Notes: a model not told the origin generated them from the sequence alone. A DNA stretch of 64,000 bases from Clostridiaceae bacterium (GCA_016288315.1 JAEEYU010000055.1:1-64000); one strand, 5' to 3'; positions 8,081 to 17,750 are shown, counted from the first letter of the stretch. Made by a program: numbers and translations.

Positions 8081-9196
8081 ATGAGTATAAAATTTGTTAT
8101 TCCCTGCCTTCTCGGTCTTGAATCTTTAATAGCGGACGAGCTTAAAAAGCTGGAGGCGAAGAACGTTCTTGCCGAAAACGGCAGAGTTCTGTTTGAAGGC
8201 GATAAAAACATTCTCGCAAGAGTCAATATCTGCTCCCATTTCGCAGAAATGGTTCAGATACTTACGGGCAGCTTTGAAGCGCACAGCTTTGAAGACCTTT
8301 TTCAGGGTGTCAGGGCAATCCCCTGGGAGGAGTGGATAGGCAGAGATGACGCCTTCCCGGTCAAGGGCTATTCAATTAACTCCGATTTGTTCAGTGTGCG
8401 CGACTGCCAGTCCATAATCAAAAAAGCGGTTGTCGAACGGCTTAAAGAAAAACACCGTATTGAGTGGTTCGATGAGACGGGTCCCGTTCACCAGATTCAG
8501 TTTTCGATTATGAAAAACAAGGTCTCAATGCTGATTGACACTTCGGGTGCAGGGCTTCACAAACGCGGCTACCGGCTTGAAGCAAATGACGCACCGATGA
8601 AAGAAACTCTCGCCGCCGCGCTCTGCTCCCTTTCGCACCTGAGACCTTACCATAAGCTCTATGACCCGATGTGCGGCTCGGGCACAATACTGATTGAGGG
8701 CGCGTTGCTTGCTTCAAATTCTCCTCCCTGCATCAACCGTTCGTTTTCCGCCGAAAGGTGGGAGAATATCGGCAGAGAGGTCTGGAAGCAGGAGCGTGAA
8801 AGGGCAAGCTCGCTGATTGTTCCCGTTGATGATTTTGCCGCCTTCGGCACCGATATTGATTCATCCGCAATCGAAATCGCAAAGCAAAACGCAAAAAGGG
8901 CGGGGGTGGAATCAAAAATCAGCTTTTCCGTTGCAGATTTAAAAGATTTTTCACCCTCAACCGAAAAGGGCACGCTTATCTGCAATCCGCCTTACGGCGA
9001 GCGGCTTCTCGATTTTGAACAGTGCAAAAAAATATATTCTCTTATGGGCAGGGTCTTTGAGAAAAAACACGGCTGGTCATACGGGATTATCAGCCCCGAT
9101 GAGGAATTTGAAACATCTTTCGGGCGCAAAGCCGACAAACGCAGAAAATTATACAACGGTATGATAAAATGCCAGTTTTATATGTATTTTAAATAG
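8081..9196 (+). CDS. THUMP-domain class I rRNA methyltransferase (YpsC/RlmL-like)
   Basis: A 371-residue SAM-dependent RNA methyltransferase. An N-terminal ferredoxin-like and THUMP region (about 1-155) binds RNA; the C-terminal Rossmann domain has DPMCGSGTILIEGA as the SAM-binding motif I near residues 190-203 and NPPYGER near 305, the motif of N2-guanine and N6-adenine methylases. It resembles Bacillus YpsC and the N-terminal half of E. coli RlmL, which makes m2G2445 in 23S rRNA. The precise target nucleotide is inferred from family only. Confidence 0.87.
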   Translation: MSIKFVIPCLLGLESLIADELKKLEAKNVLAENGRVLFEGDKNILARVNICSHFAEMVQILTGSFEAHSFEDLFQGVRAIPWEEWIGRDDAFPVKGYSINSDLFSVRDCQSIIKKAVVERLKEKHRIEWFDETGPVHQIQFSIMKNKVSMLIDTSGAGLHKRGYRLEANDAPMKETLAAALCSLSHLRPYHKLYDPMCGSGTILIEGALLASNSPPCINRSFSAERWENIGREVWKQERERASSLIVPVDDFAAFGTDIDSSAIEIAKQNAKRAGVESKISFSVADLKDFSPSTEKGTLICNPPYGERLLDFEQCKKIYSLMGRVFEKKHGWSYGIISPDEEFETSFGRKADKRRKLYNGMIKCQFYMYFK

Positions 9197-9209
9197 GAGT
9201 GAAATTTAA

Positions 9210-10139
9210 GTGAAACACATTTTTATTATCAACCCCAACGCAGGCAAAGGCAAAGCGTATGAGTTTATCAAACCGAAGATTGACGACTACTGCACAAAAA
9301 ACAATGTCGATTACGAGGTTATTGAATGCTCAAAATTCAGAGAGGGCAAGGCAACCGTTGACAGACTTGCGTCCTCCGGCGAAGAAATCCGCTTTTACGC
9401 CTGCGGCGGCGACGGCACGCTCTATGAAATAGTCAACGGGGCGTTCGGTCATAAAAATGTTCAGGTTACCGTTATTCCTCTCGGCTCGGGCAACGATTTT
9501 ATCCGCCTTTTCGGCACAAAAGAAGATTTCTACAACCTTGACAACCTCGTCAACGGTGTTCCCGCCTGCCTCGATGTAATAAAATGCGGCGATGAAATTG
9601 CAATCAACCAGTGCTCCATGGGCTTTGACGCCGAGGTCTGCGCAAGGCAGGCATCGTTCAAGAAGCTTCCCGGCGTAAACGGCGAGCTTGCCTATGTTGC
9701 GTCGGCTGTTTATTCCATCTTCCGCAAGGTCAAAAACACATTTACAATCTCGATAGATGACGGCGAGCCCTTTAAGCAGGATTGCATTTTCTGCGTCGGT
9801 GCCAACTCAAGATGGTATGGCGGCGGCTTTATGGCAGCCCCCAAGGCGCTTCCCGACGACGGACTTATGGATATGATTATTGTTAAAAAATCAATCGGCA
9901 GAATCAAGCTTCTTACTCTTCTCAATGATTACAAAGCGGGCAAGCACCTCGACTGGCCCATCTGCAATTTTGTCAGAGGCAAAAAGCTTACAATTCACTC
10001 CGACAAGCCCGCCGCAGTCAATGTTGACGGCGAGTGCAGCTTTGTTAATGACGCAACGTTTGAGCTCATTGAAAAGGGCATAACGTTTGTTGTTCCGAAG
10101 GGTTCCGCCTTCCTTGATATTCAGACACGCAAAGAGTAA
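9210..10139 (+). CDS. Diacylglycerol kinase-family lipid kinase (YegS/BmrU)
   Basis: A 309-residue protein of the DAGK catalytic family. It begins KHIFIINPNAGKGKA (nucleotide-binding start), has the GGDGTLYEIVNG signature near residues 69-80 and PLGSGNDF near 94-101. Family members phosphorylate diacylglycerol or related lipids at the membrane surface, recycling lipid headgroups. The start is GTG, set by AGGAG at 9195-9199. The substrate lipid is not determinable. It is 13 bases after the methyltransferase gene, so probably co-transcribed with it. Confidence 0.87.
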   Translation: MKHIFIINPNAGKGKAYEFIKPKIDDYCTKNNVDYEVIECSKFREGKATVDRLASSGEEIRFYACGGDGTLYEIVNGAFGHKNVQVTVIPLGSGNDFIRLFGTKEDFYNLDNLVNGVPACLDVIKCGDEIAINQCSMGFDAEVCARQASFKKLPGVNGELAYVASAVYSIFRKVKNTFTISIDDGEPFKQDCIFCVGANSRWYGGGFMAAPKALPDDGLMDMIIVKKSIGRIKLLTLLNDYKAGKHLDWPICNFVRGKKLTIHSDKPAAVNVDGECSFVNDATFELIEKGITFVVPKGSAFLDIQTRKE

Positions 10140-10142
10140 AAA
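10114..10142 (+). promoter_or_regulatory. Possible promoter for the large secreted protease
   Basis: TTGATA (10114-10119), 17-base spacer, TAAAAA (10137-10142), overlapping the end of the lipid kinase gene. The spacing fits the other promoters in the window, but the -10 is weak. Confidence 0.32.
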
Positions 10143-10178
10143 ACAATTATTTAAATTATATGAAAGGGGAGAACGGAA

Positions 10179-13148
10179 GTGAAAAACACGTTTAAAAAGC
10201 TTCTTGCAGTGCTGCTCTCACTGCTTGTTTGTTCTGCTGTTCTGCCCGCAGCATCTCTTGCCGCCCCGCCGCAGTTCAACATAGTAACAAAAGTTGCTGA
10301 CGGAGTGAGTGAATACGGCTATGAGATGTTCCATTATGAAGACTCCTTCGGCAATACCGTTGAATCACCGTTGAATACCGGAATCAGGCGTGACATAACC
10401 GCAGGCAGGGCAAGAAAAGCCGGCTCAATACCGACCTCATACAATTCCTTTGCCCAGAGTAACATCACACCTGTCAGAAGTCAGGGCAATATGGGCAACT
10501 GCTGGGCCTTCACTTCCGCAGGCGTTCTTGAATCCTATGCCGTAACCCACATGGGCGCTCCTCTTGATTCAACAGACTATTCCGAGGCGCATCTTACCTG
10601 GTATGCAAACAGTGTAAGTCAGGATTCAGACGATCCGATGTGCGGCGACGGAATTGGCAGCTCCGACCCGTTTAACAGCGGCGGAAGTGTTGAAAGAGCG
10701 GCTCTCGCACTTGCAAAGGGCTCGGGCGTTGCGCTTGAGAGCGATTACCCCTTTAACGGCACAGACTCTTCACAGATGGGTAATTATAACGACGCAACCG
10801 CAAGGTATGAGCACAATATCGGTCTGCTTGACAGGGCGGTTATGCTCACAGGCGAAACCGAGATCAAACAGGCGATTATTGAATACGGCGCCCTGGGCGG
10901 CTCTTACACTCACGACGATCAGTATCTCAACCACGACGGCGTTGCCTACGTTGACAACCAGGGCAACATAGTCAGATATGTCTGCACTGTTGCCGCCTAT
11001 TACTGCGACACCGTCAAATCAACAAACCACGCTGTTATGATTGTCGGGTGGGATGACAACTACAGCAAAGAAAACTTCAGGTCAGACTGCAGACCGACCT
11101 CCGACGGCGCCTGGCTTTGCAAAAACAGCTGGAGTCAATACTGGGGGCATGACGGTTATTTCTGGATTTCCTATGAAGATAAAAACATAGGTGAATTCTA
11201 CAACCTGACAATGACGACGGATTATGATTATGTTTCAACCTATTCCGGCGCCTGCAGTTTCTCGTTTTTCCCGCTTCAGACAACAAGAAAATCAAAGGTC
11301 GCAAGTGTTTTTGTTTCGCAGGGCGACAAAACTCTTGAAGCCGCGGGATTCTGGATTTGCAACGACAATGTTCCCTATACCGTAAATGTTTACAAGGGTA
11401 TAAGCGCCTCAGCAACAAAACCCGACAGCGGAACGCTTGCGGCAACCGTCAGCGGCACGTTCAGGCAGGGCTACAACACCGTGAAGCTTCCGTCATCCGT
11501 TTTGCTCGCCGACGGCGAAAAATACAGTATTGTTGCCGAACTCACTCCCGTAAACGGCAAGCTGGATGTTCCGATTGAAGGCAGCTTCGGCGTTGCCCAG
11601 AGCGGAAAAAGCTATGTTGTTCTCGGTCAGTATTCAGCAACAACCTGGTATGACTGCGCCTCAAACAACTACGGCAACACCTTTGTTTACGCCTACACAA
11701 ACGATATTCCGCAGGCAGTTACCGCACAGAGCATTTCAATCAATGAGAGCTCTCAATCAATTTATGCCGGTCAGAATCTTCAACTGACGGCAACTGTTCT
11801 TCCCGCGGAGACAGGCAACCCCGCTGTTTCGTGGTCGTCATCAGACGGCACGGTTGCAAGCGTGGATGCCTCGGGTATGGTAACCGCAATGAGTGCCGGA
11901 ACCGCTGTAATAACTGCGTCAACAACTGACGGCTCAGGCCTCTCCGACAGCATAACAATTACCGTTCTCGACAACCATTTTACAATCAGTTATATGGTTG
12001 ACGGCTCGCTTTATGATATTCAGACATATCAGACAGGTGACAACATAGTTCCGCCGTTGTCTCCTCAGAAAACGGGCTATACCTTCCTTTACTGGAGCCC
12101 GTCATATCCCGAGACAATGCCGCCTCAGAATCTGACCGTTTCTGCCGTTTGGCAGATAAAACAGTTTACCGTAAGAACCGTTGTTGATTCGGTTGTCACA
12201 TCCTCTGCCGTTTATGATTACAACACGGTTGTTCAGGAGCCCGCACAGCCCGAAAAAACGGGCTATATATTCAACGGGTGGCAGGATTCATCCGGCAATA
12301 CCGTTGAGTTTCCTTACACGGTGACTCAGAACGCCGATTTTATTGCCGCTTTTTCTCCGAAAACGGATACCGCATACAGCGTTGAAGTTTACAGAATGGA
12401 TTTTGAAGGCAATTACCCCGAAACACCCGAAAGTGTTGAAGTCCGTTACGCAACAACAGATGAGAGAGTGTCGGTGAACTACATTGTTACCGAGGGCTTT
12501 ACCGTTGACAGAATCAGCACGCTCTCAGGCATTGTCAGCGGCGACGGCTCGCTTGTTCTCAAGGTTTATTTAAACCGCAGAACCTACACTGTGACGGCCG
12601 CTGCAAATGATGGCACACAGAGCTATACTTACTATTTCGGGCAGAGGGTTGAGCCGGTTTCTTCATCCGCTCCCGACGGTTACATCTTTGCCGGCTGGCA
12701 GCCGGTGTTGCCCGCAACAATGCCCTCGCACAACGTTACCGTAACGCCGGTTTATGTAAGACATATAAGCAGACCTTCAATCAGTATAATCAATACAAAT
12801 GAGCACGTTCTCAAAGCAGGAGAGAGCATTACTTTATATGCATCGGTAACGGGTGCGGATTCGTCCGCAGTTGTGTGGAGTGTCAGCGGCAGCTCGTTTA
12901 CCGTCGCTCCGTCCTCTGACGGTGCTTACTGCGTTGTAACCGCGCTCAAAGACGGCAGGGCAACCGTTACGGCAAAGCTTGTTTCATCGGCAGGCGAGGT
13001 GCTTTGTTCCGGCAGTGAAGCTCTGAAGTGCGAAACGGGCGTTCAGCTTATTTTTGCACGGCTTCTTTCGAAAAACGCAGGTAATAAATACAGAACATTT
13101 ATCTCACTGTTCGAACTGATAAAAATACTGTTATTCAATATTTTTTAA
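10179..13148 (+). CDS. Secreted papain-like (C1) protease with Ig-like and InlB-type repeats
   Basis: A 989-residue secreted protein. A signal peptide (about 1-29, ending SLAAP) precedes a C1 peptidase domain with all expected residues: Gln102, Cys108 in GNCWAF, His284 in NHAVMIVGWD and Asn316 in CKNSWSQYWG. A lectin-like beta region follows, then a BIG2-type Ig domain near 515-595 (SVDASGMVTAMSAGTAVITA), two InlB B-repeat-like units (GYTFLYW, GYIFNGW), a MucBP-like segment, a third InlB-like unit (GYIFAGW) and a second Ig-like domain. There is no LPxTG motif; the C-terminus is a short hydrophobic stretch (ELIKILLFNIF). The GTG start is set by AAAGGGGAG. Likely cell-surface proteolysis or adhesion; substrate unknown. 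Confidence 0.85.
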   Translation: MKNTFKKLLAVLLSLLVCSAVLPAASLAAPPQFNIVTKVADGVSEYGYEMFHYEDSFGNTVESPLNTGIRRDITAGRARKAGSIPTSYNSFAQSNITPVRSQGNMGNCWAFTSAGVLESYAVTHMGAPLDSTDYSEAHLTWYANSVSQDSDDPMCGDGIGSSDPFNSGGSVERAALALAKGSGVALESDYPFNGTDSSQMGNYNDATARYEHNIGLLDRAVMLTGETEIKQAIIEYGALGGSYTHDDQYLNHDGVAYVDNQGNIVRYVCTVAAYYCDTVKSTNHAVMIVGWDDNYSKENFRSDCRPTSDGAWLCKNSWSQYWGHDGYFWISYEDKNIGEFYNLTMTTDYDYVSTYSGACSFSFFPLQTTRKSKVASVFVSQGDKTLEAAGFWICNDNVPYTVNVYKGISASATKPDSGTLAATVSGTFRQGYNTVKLPSSVLLADGEKYSIVAELTPVNGKLDVPIEGSFGVAQSGKSYVVLGQYSATTWYDCASNNYGNTFVYAYTNDIPQAVTAQSISINESSQSIYAGQNLQLTATVLPAETGNPAVSWSSSDGTVASVDASGMVTAMSAGTAVITASTTDGSGLSDSITITVLDNHFTISYMVDGSLYDIQTYQTGDNIVPPLSPQKTGYTFLYWSPSYPETMPPQNLTVSAVWQIKQFTVRTVVDSVVTSSAVYDYNTVVQEPAQPEKTGYIFNGWQDSSGNTVEFPYTVTQNADFIAAFSPKTDTAYSVEVYRMDFEGNYPETPESVEVRYATTDERVSVNYIVTEGFTVDRISTLSGIVSGDGSLVLKVYLNRRTYTVTAAANDGTQSYTYYFGQRVEPVSSSAPDGYIFAGWQPVLPATMPSHNVTVTPVYVRHISRPSISIINTNEHVLKAGESITLYASVTGADSSAVVWSVSGSSFTVAPSSDGAYCVVTALKDGRATVTAKLVSSAGEVLCSGSEALKCETGVQLIFARLLSKNAGNKYRTFISLFELIKILLFNIF

Positions 13149-13162
13149 ATTAAACAGCTTTT

Positions 13163-13195
13163 CCCCTGTCTGTCGGCAGGGGATTTTTCTTTTTG
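13163..13195 (+). terminator. Terminator after the protease gene
   Basis: CCCCTG (13163-13168) pairs with CAGGGG (13177-13182), followed by a T-rich run to 13195. Confidence 0.85.
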
Positions 13196-13281
13196 AATTA
13201 GTCAAAAAACACAGTTTTTAAAAAGAATTATGCGCTTTATGATACAATATGCGGTTATTGCTTTTTCAGACGTTTTTTTAC

Positions 13282-13310
13282 TTGAAATTGCGTCAATCTT
13301 TTAGTAAAAT
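13282..13310 (+). promoter_or_regulatory. Promoter for rhaD
   Basis: TTGAAA (13282-13287), 17-base spacer, TAAAAT (13305-13310), 40 bases before the ATG. It lies inside the upstream extension of the open frame, which argues that the gene starts at 13351. Confidence 0.65.
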
Positions 13311-13350
13311 ACCGAGACGAAAGATAATAATTATTATACAGGTGAGTGAA

Positions 13351-14166
13351 ATGAAAAATATTTTTGATGCGCACTTTTTAAAAGAAATGCAGAGCGCTAC
13401 CGCAAATATGTATCGACTCGGCTGGGATGAACGCAACGGCGGAAACATCTCATACCTTCTCAAAGAGGAAGAGGTTGCCGATTATCTTTACCTCGAACAC
13501 GTCATACGCACAATACCCACCGGCTTTGAAGCACCCGAGCTCGCCGGCAGAATCTTTATTGTCACCGGCACGGGCAAATATTTCAAAAACGTCAAAACAG
13601 ACCCCGAAACAAACCTCGGCATTATCCGTATCGGCAAAGACGGCTCAACGGCGGAACTGCTCTGGGGCTGGGAGGACGGCGGCAAATTCACAAGCGAGCT
13701 GCCCGCCCATCTTATGAGCCACATCGCCCGCCTTTCTGTCAATCCGGAAAACCGTATAATTATGCATTGTCACCCCGATTACACCCTTGCCATGACTCAG
13801 GTTCACGACATTGATGAAAAGAGCTTCACACGCACCCTCTGGGGGCAGATGACGGAGAGTATTGTGGTTTTCCCCGACGGCGTGGGCGTTTTGCCCTGGA
13901 TGGTCTGCGGCAATAACGAAATCGGCAGGGCAACCGCCGAGAAAATGAAAGATTACCGTATTGTCGTGTGGACTCTTCACGGAATATACGGCGCAGGCAA
14001 AACAATGGATGAAACCTTTGGTCTGATTGAAACGGTCGAAAAGGCGGCAAAACAGTTTATTCTGACATCCCGTTTTGAGAAAAAGAACATTATTACCGAT
14101 GAGAATCTTGTTTCACTTGCCGAAGCGTTCAATATAGACTTCAAAAGGGAATTTCTTGATTTATAA
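13351..14166 (+). CDS. rhaD: Rhamnulose-1-phosphate aldolase
   Basis: A 271-residue class II zinc aldolase that matches E. coli RhaD (274 residues) along its length: GWDERNGGN near the N-terminus, IVTGTGKYF, SELPAHLMSH, the zinc-binding IMHCHPDYT, VVFPDGVGVLPWMV and HGIYGAGKTMDETFGLI. The enzyme splits L-rhamnulose 1-phosphate into dihydroxyacetone phosphate and L-lactaldehyde. The frame is open back to 13249, but the promoter lies in that stretch and GGTGAG precedes the ATG at 13351. No rhamnose isomerase or rhamnulokinase is adjacent, so the rest of the pathway must lie elsewhere, or the gene serves another deoxysugar. Confidence 0.9.
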   Translation: MKNIFDAHFLKEMQSATANMYRLGWDERNGGNISYLLKEEEVADYLYLEHVIRTIPTGFEAPELAGRIFIVTGTGKYFKNVKTDPETNLGIIRIGKDGSTAELLWGWEDGGKFTSELPAHLMSHIARLSVNPENRIIMHCHPDYTLAMTQVHDIDEKSFTRTLWGQMTESIVVFPDGVGVLPWMVCGNNEIGRATAEKMKDYRIVVWTLHGIYGAGKTMDETFGLIETVEKAAKQFILTSRFEKKNIITDENLVSLAEAFNIDFKREFLDL

Positions 14167-14177
14167 TAACAGTCGGG

Positions 14178-14213
14178 CACCGGTTTATTGATAAGAATAA
14201 ATCGGTGTTTTTT
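14178..14213 (+). terminator. Terminator after rhaD
   Basis: Twelve-bp stem CACCGGTTTATT (14178-14189) with AATAAATCGGTG (14196-14207), one G-U pair, loop of six, then six T. The T-run touches the -35 box of the next promoter. Confidence 0.85.
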
Positions 14214-14214
14214 G

Positions 14215-14243
14215 TTGAAAATACAGCACTTATATGATAAAAT
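14215..14243 (+). promoter_or_regulatory. Promoter for the alpha/beta hydrolase gene
   Basis: TTGAAA (14215-14220), 17-base spacer, TAAAAT (14238-14243). Same boxes and spacing as the rhaD promoter. Confidence 0.7.
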
Positions 14244-14288
14244 AAAAATGTTATGTAAATAATTAATCTTTCTGAGAGGAATAAATAA

Positions 14289-15251
14289 ATGACAAAAAAA
14301 CTTAAAGTTGCCGCAGGAGCGGCAGGCGCAGGCGCAGCGGCGTTTTTTGCAACGGGCGAGGTCTTTTTCAATCTGTTTCTGACAAAACAGGGCACTGAGC
14401 TTGCGCGCAGATTCAACACAAAATCAGCCGACGGCGATGAACAGAACGAAATATTTGCCACCAATCCCGCTGTCAAAGAGGGCGATGAGTGGTATGAGAA
14501 CTCCGAAAAAACACGCATTGAGGTTTTCACCCGCGAAGGCGCAAAACGCCACGCTTATTTAATCAAAGCTGAAAAGCCCTCGCACAAATATGTCATAACC
14601 TGCCACGGCTACACGTCAAAGCCCTCCGAAATGGGCTTTTTCGGCATAGAGTTTTACAAGCGCGGCTATAATGTCGTTTTCCCGTGCCTTGACGGTCACG
14701 CCGACAGCGAAACAAGGTTTATCTCAATGGGCTGGAAAGACCGCCTCACTGTAGTCGCACTTGCTTATTACATTGCAGAGCAGGACCCGGAGGCGCAGAT
14801 TGTTCTTCACGGCAACTCAATGGGCGGCGCAACGGTTATGATGGCTACAGGTGAAAAGATGCCTGAAAACGTCAGATGCTGCATTGAGGACTGCGGCTAC
14901 ACAAGCGTCTGGGATGAATACCGCGTTCAGCTCAAGGATATGTTCAGCATAGACAAGCTGCCTGTTCTCAAAGCGGCAAACACCGTTTCAAAGCTTCACG
15001 CAAAATTTGATTTCAAAGAGGCGTCAGCTATTAATCAGGTCAGAAAATCCGTTACGCCCACACTCTTTATTCACGGCGAGAGAGATACCTTTGTTCCGTT
15101 CTGGATGCTCGAAACAAACTATTCCGCAGCCGCCTGTGAAAAAGACAAAATCGCAATTCCCGACTCCGTCCACGCGGTAGCCGCCCTTGTTCATCCCGAA
15201 CTTTACTGGGGCAAAATCGACGAATTCACCGCAAAATACATAACCGGATAA
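14289..15251 (+). CDS. Membrane-anchored alpha/beta hydrolase
   Basis: A 320-residue alpha/beta hydrolase. The N-terminus is Ala/Gly-rich and hydrophobic (about 5-37), probably a signal anchor. The nucleophile elbow is HGNSMGG with the catalytic Ser, the acid is in HGERDTFVPF, and the His is in DSVHAVAAL, completing a triad. Related proteins (Bacillus YqkD-like family) are uncharacterised esterases or peptidases with a prolyl-oligopeptidase-like fold. It has its own promoter and terminator, so it is probably monocistronic. Substrate unknown. Confidence 0.8.
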   Translation: MTKKLKVAAGAAGAGAAAFFATGEVFFNLFLTKQGTELARRFNTKSADGDEQNEIFATNPAVKEGDEWYENSEKTRIEVFTREGAKRHAYLIKAEKPSHKYVITCHGYTSKPSEMGFFGIEFYKRGYNVVFPCLDGHADSETRFISMGWKDRLTVVALAYYIAEQDPEAQIVLHGNSMGGATVMMATGEKMPENVRCCIEDCGYTSVWDEYRVQLKDMFSIDKLPVLKAANTVSKLHAKFDFKEASAINQVRKSVTPTLFIHGERDTFVPFWMLETNYSAAACEKDKIAIPDSVHAVAALVHPELYWGKIDEFTAKYITG

Positions 15252-15260
15252 ATCACAAAT

Positions 15261-15282
15261 CCCGCTCTCACGGGCGGGTTTT
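15261..15282 (+). terminator. Short terminator after the hydrolase gene
   Basis: CCCGCTC (15261-15267) pairs with GGGCGGG (15272-15278) with a 4-base loop, then four T. Confidence 0.6.
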
Positions 15283-15302
15283 GGTCTGATAAGGAGATAT
15301 TT

Positions 15303-16673
15303 ATGAATTATGATGTTGTGATTATCGGCGCGGGTCCCGGAGGAATCTTCACCGCCTATGAGCTTTCAAAATCCAACCCCTGCCTGAATATAGGAGTTTT
15401 TGAACTCGGTAATCCGCTTGAAAAAAGAAAATGCCCGATTGACGGCGTCAAGGTCAAGTCATGCATTAAATGCAAAACCTGCGCCATTATGAGCGGCTTC
15501 GGCGGCGCGGGCGCTTTTTCCGACGGCAAATACAATATTACAAACCAGTTCGGCGGCACTCTTTATGAGTATATCGGCAAAAACGAGGCAATCGAACTTA
15601 TGCGCTATGTCGATAATATCAATATGTCATACGGCGGTCAGGGCACAAAGCTCTATTCCACCGCCGACACAAAGATTAAAAAAGCGTGCCTCGAAAACGG
15701 GCTTCATCTGCTCGACGCACAGGTCCGCCACCTCGGCACCGACATCAATTATAAAGTTCTTGAAAACCTTTATGCCGATTTGAGCGACAGAGTTTCTTTC
15801 CATTTCAACACAGCCGTTTTATCCGTTAAAAAAATTGACGGCGGCTATGATGTCGAAACGGAGAAGGGCAGGTTCAGCTGTAAATACTGCGTTGTTTCCG
15901 TCGGCAGAAGCGGCAGCAAATGGATGGAAAAGGTCTGCGACTCTCTCGGCATACCCACCCTTTCAAACAGGGTTGACATCGGCGTGCGCGTAGAACTGCC
16001 CGCCGCAATTTTCTCACACCTGACAGATGAACTGTATGAGAGCAAGATTGTTTACAGAACAGAAAAATTTGAAGACCTTGTGCGCACGTTCTGTATGAAT
16101 CCGCACGGGATTGTCGTCAATGAAAACACCAACGGCATTGTTACGGTAAACGGCCACAGCTACGAGGATGAGTCAAAACACACCGAAAACACAAACTTTG
16201 CACTGCTCGTTTCAAAGCATTTCTCCGTTCCGTTCAAAGACAGCAACGGCTACGGCGAGAGCATAGCAAAGCTCTCCAATATGCTCGGCGGGGGAGTGAT
16301 AGTCCAGCGCTTCGGCGACCTTGTAAGAGGCAGACGCTCAACAGAGACACGCATTAAAGAAAGTTATGTAACACCCACGCTTTCGGCAACTCCCGGCGAC
16401 CTGAGTCTTGTTATTCCCAAAAGAATACTCGACGGCATAATCGAGATGATTTACGCCCTTGACAAAATTGCCCCCGGCACCGCAAATGACGACACCCTTC
16501 TTTACGGCGTTGAGGTCAAGTTCTACAACATGGAGGTCAAGCTTGACGGCAACCTGCAGACCAACTGCGACGGGCTCTATGTTATAGGCGACGGCTCAGG
16601 TGTCACTCATTCGCTCTCACACGCCTCCGCAAGCGGCGTTTATGTTGCAAGGCATATACTTTCAAGAGTTTAA
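15303..16673 (+). CDS. FAD-dependent dehydrogenase (COG2509-like)
   Basis: A 456-residue flavoprotein. The dinucleotide-binding GAGPGGIFTAYEL lies at residues 9-21. A Cys cluster (CPIDG, then CIKCKTC) precedes the conserved GFGGAGAFSDGKYN, typical of the uncharacterised FAD-dependent dehydrogenase family COG2509. The C-terminal YVIGDGSGVTHSLSHASASG is the second FAD-binding motif. The reaction is unknown; the Cys cluster may bind metal or be redox active. AAGGAG precedes the ATG. The next gene starts 15 bases downstream and is probably co-transcribed. Confidence 0.82.
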   Translation: MNYDVVIIGAGPGGIFTAYELSKSNPCLNIGVFELGNPLEKRKCPIDGVKVKSCIKCKTCAIMSGFGGAGAFSDGKYNITNQFGGTLYEYIGKNEAIELMRYVDNINMSYGGQGTKLYSTADTKIKKACLENGLHLLDAQVRHLGTDINYKVLENLYADLSDRVSFHFNTAVLSVKKIDGGYDVETEKGRFSCKYCVVSVGRSGSKWMEKVCDSLGIPTLSNRVDIGVRVELPAAIFSHLTDELYESKIVYRTEKFEDLVRTFCMNPHGIVVNENTNGIVTVNGHSYEDESKHTENTNFALLVSKHFSVPFKDSNGYGESIAKLSNMLGGGVIVQRFGDLVRGRRSTETRIKESYVTPTLSATPGDLSLVIPKRILDGIIEMIYALDKIAPGTANDDTLLYGVEVKFYNMEVKLDGNLQTNCDGLYVIGDGSGVTHSLSHASASGVYVARHILSRV

Positions 16674-16688
16674 AAAAAAGGAGCAAAT

Positions 16689-17741
16689 ATGGCCTGTCAG
16701 GAAGAAAATCTGCAAACAAAAATTCCGCTCAGATTCAAAGACGGAAAATTCAGGATTTTCGCAATCTCCGACCTTCACGGTGTCTGTGATTACGACACCC
16801 GCCTTGTCAGAGACCTTGAGGCGCTGCTCGACTGCGTCCGCCCCGATTTTCTGTTTGTTCTGGGCGACGTTGTCTGGGAGGATGCGCTCCGGAGCGAAGA
16901 GAAGCTTTATTCGTTTCTCAAGGACGTTTTTTCGGTTGTTGAAAAAAGGAACATTCCCTGGGCTCACGTTTTCGGCAACCACGACAACGATGTTGTCTGG
17001 GCGGATTTCAGCCAGCAGAGCGTTTACGAAAGGTTCCCGCTTAATCTTGCAAAACGGGGTCCTGAGGATATTCACGGAATCGGCAATTATGTGCTTCCCG
17101 TCAGAGCGGAAAAAAGCGATGATATAGTTTTCAACATCTGGGGGATTGACTCGCACGACAGCATGAGCGATTTTATGCGCGAGTTCAACCTCGGCGACCC
17201 CGAAAACAAGTGGGACAGACAGTGCGTTTACCCCTCCTGCCTTCACGACTGGGGCAGCGGCTATGACACGCTCAACATTGACCAGGTGCTCTGGTATTAC
17301 AACACATCGCTTGAGCTTGAAAAATACGCGGGGCACAAAATACCCGGCATTATGGGTATGCATATTCCTCTGCCCGAATATGTCATCGGCTATAAGAACA
17401 CGGCGGAGACTTATTATGAAGGCACGCGCCGCGAAGGCGTCGGCTGCCCCGTTCTCAATTCGGGAATGTTCAACGCCCTTGTTGACAGGGGAGATGTCAG
17501 AACGCTTGTTGCCGGTCACGACCACATAAATGACTATGAGGCAACCTACCTCGGAATCAAGATGACCTATGACGCGGGTCTCAATTATGACGGCTACTGC
17601 GCAGATGACCTCAGAGGCGGCAGGGTTTTTGAAATCAGCGAAAGCGACCCGTGGAATGTCAGAACATATATGGTGCGCTCAAAAGACTGCGTGAGCGATT
17701 ACCCAGGCACCTGCCTTCGCAAAAGCGGAAAAAGGGAATAA
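16689..17741 (+). CDS. Cytoplasmic metallophosphoesterase
   Basis: A 350-residue calcineurin-like phosphoesterase with all five blocks: SDLHG (D-x-H), LGDVVWED (GD), FGNHDND (GNHD), MGMHIPL (H) and AGHDHIND (GHxH). It lacks a signal peptide, unlike the related protein at 33612. The family binds two metal ions and cleaves phosphomonoesters or diesters; the subgroup resembles yeast DCR2-like phosphatases. A strong AAAAAGGAG site precedes the ATG. Substrate unknown. Confidence 0.85.
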   Translation: MACQEENLQTKIPLRFKDGKFRIFAISDLHGVCDYDTRLVRDLEALLDCVRPDFLFVLGDVVWEDALRSEEKLYSFLKDVFSVVEKRNIPWAHVFGNHDNDVVWADFSQQSVYERFPLNLAKRGPEDIHGIGNYVLPVRAEKSDDIVFNIWGIDSHDSMSDFMREFNLGDPENKWDRQCVYPSCLHDWGSGYDTLNIDQVLWYYNTSLELEKYAGHKIPGIMGMHIPLPEYVIGYKNTAETYYEGTRREGVGCPVLNSGMFNALVDRGDVRTLVAGHDHINDYEATYLGIKMTYDAGLNYDGYCADDLRGGRVFEISESDPWNVRTYMVRSKDCVSDYPGTCLRKSGKRE

Positions 17742-17750
17742 AGAATAACA

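Noticed and set aside
10179-13148. LPxTG sortase anchor on the large protease
   Set aside because: No LPxTG-like motif or following positive tail was found. The C-terminus is only a short hydrophobic stretch.
13235-13250. GATACAAT at 13241 as the rhaD -10 box
   Set aside because: No -35 at suitable spacing. The TTGAAA-17-TAAAAT pair at 13282-13310 is better.
16662-17525. Long minus-strand open frame of 287 codons
   Set aside because: It lies entirely opposite the well-supported metallophosphoesterase, has no family motifs, and arises from codon bias of the real gene.
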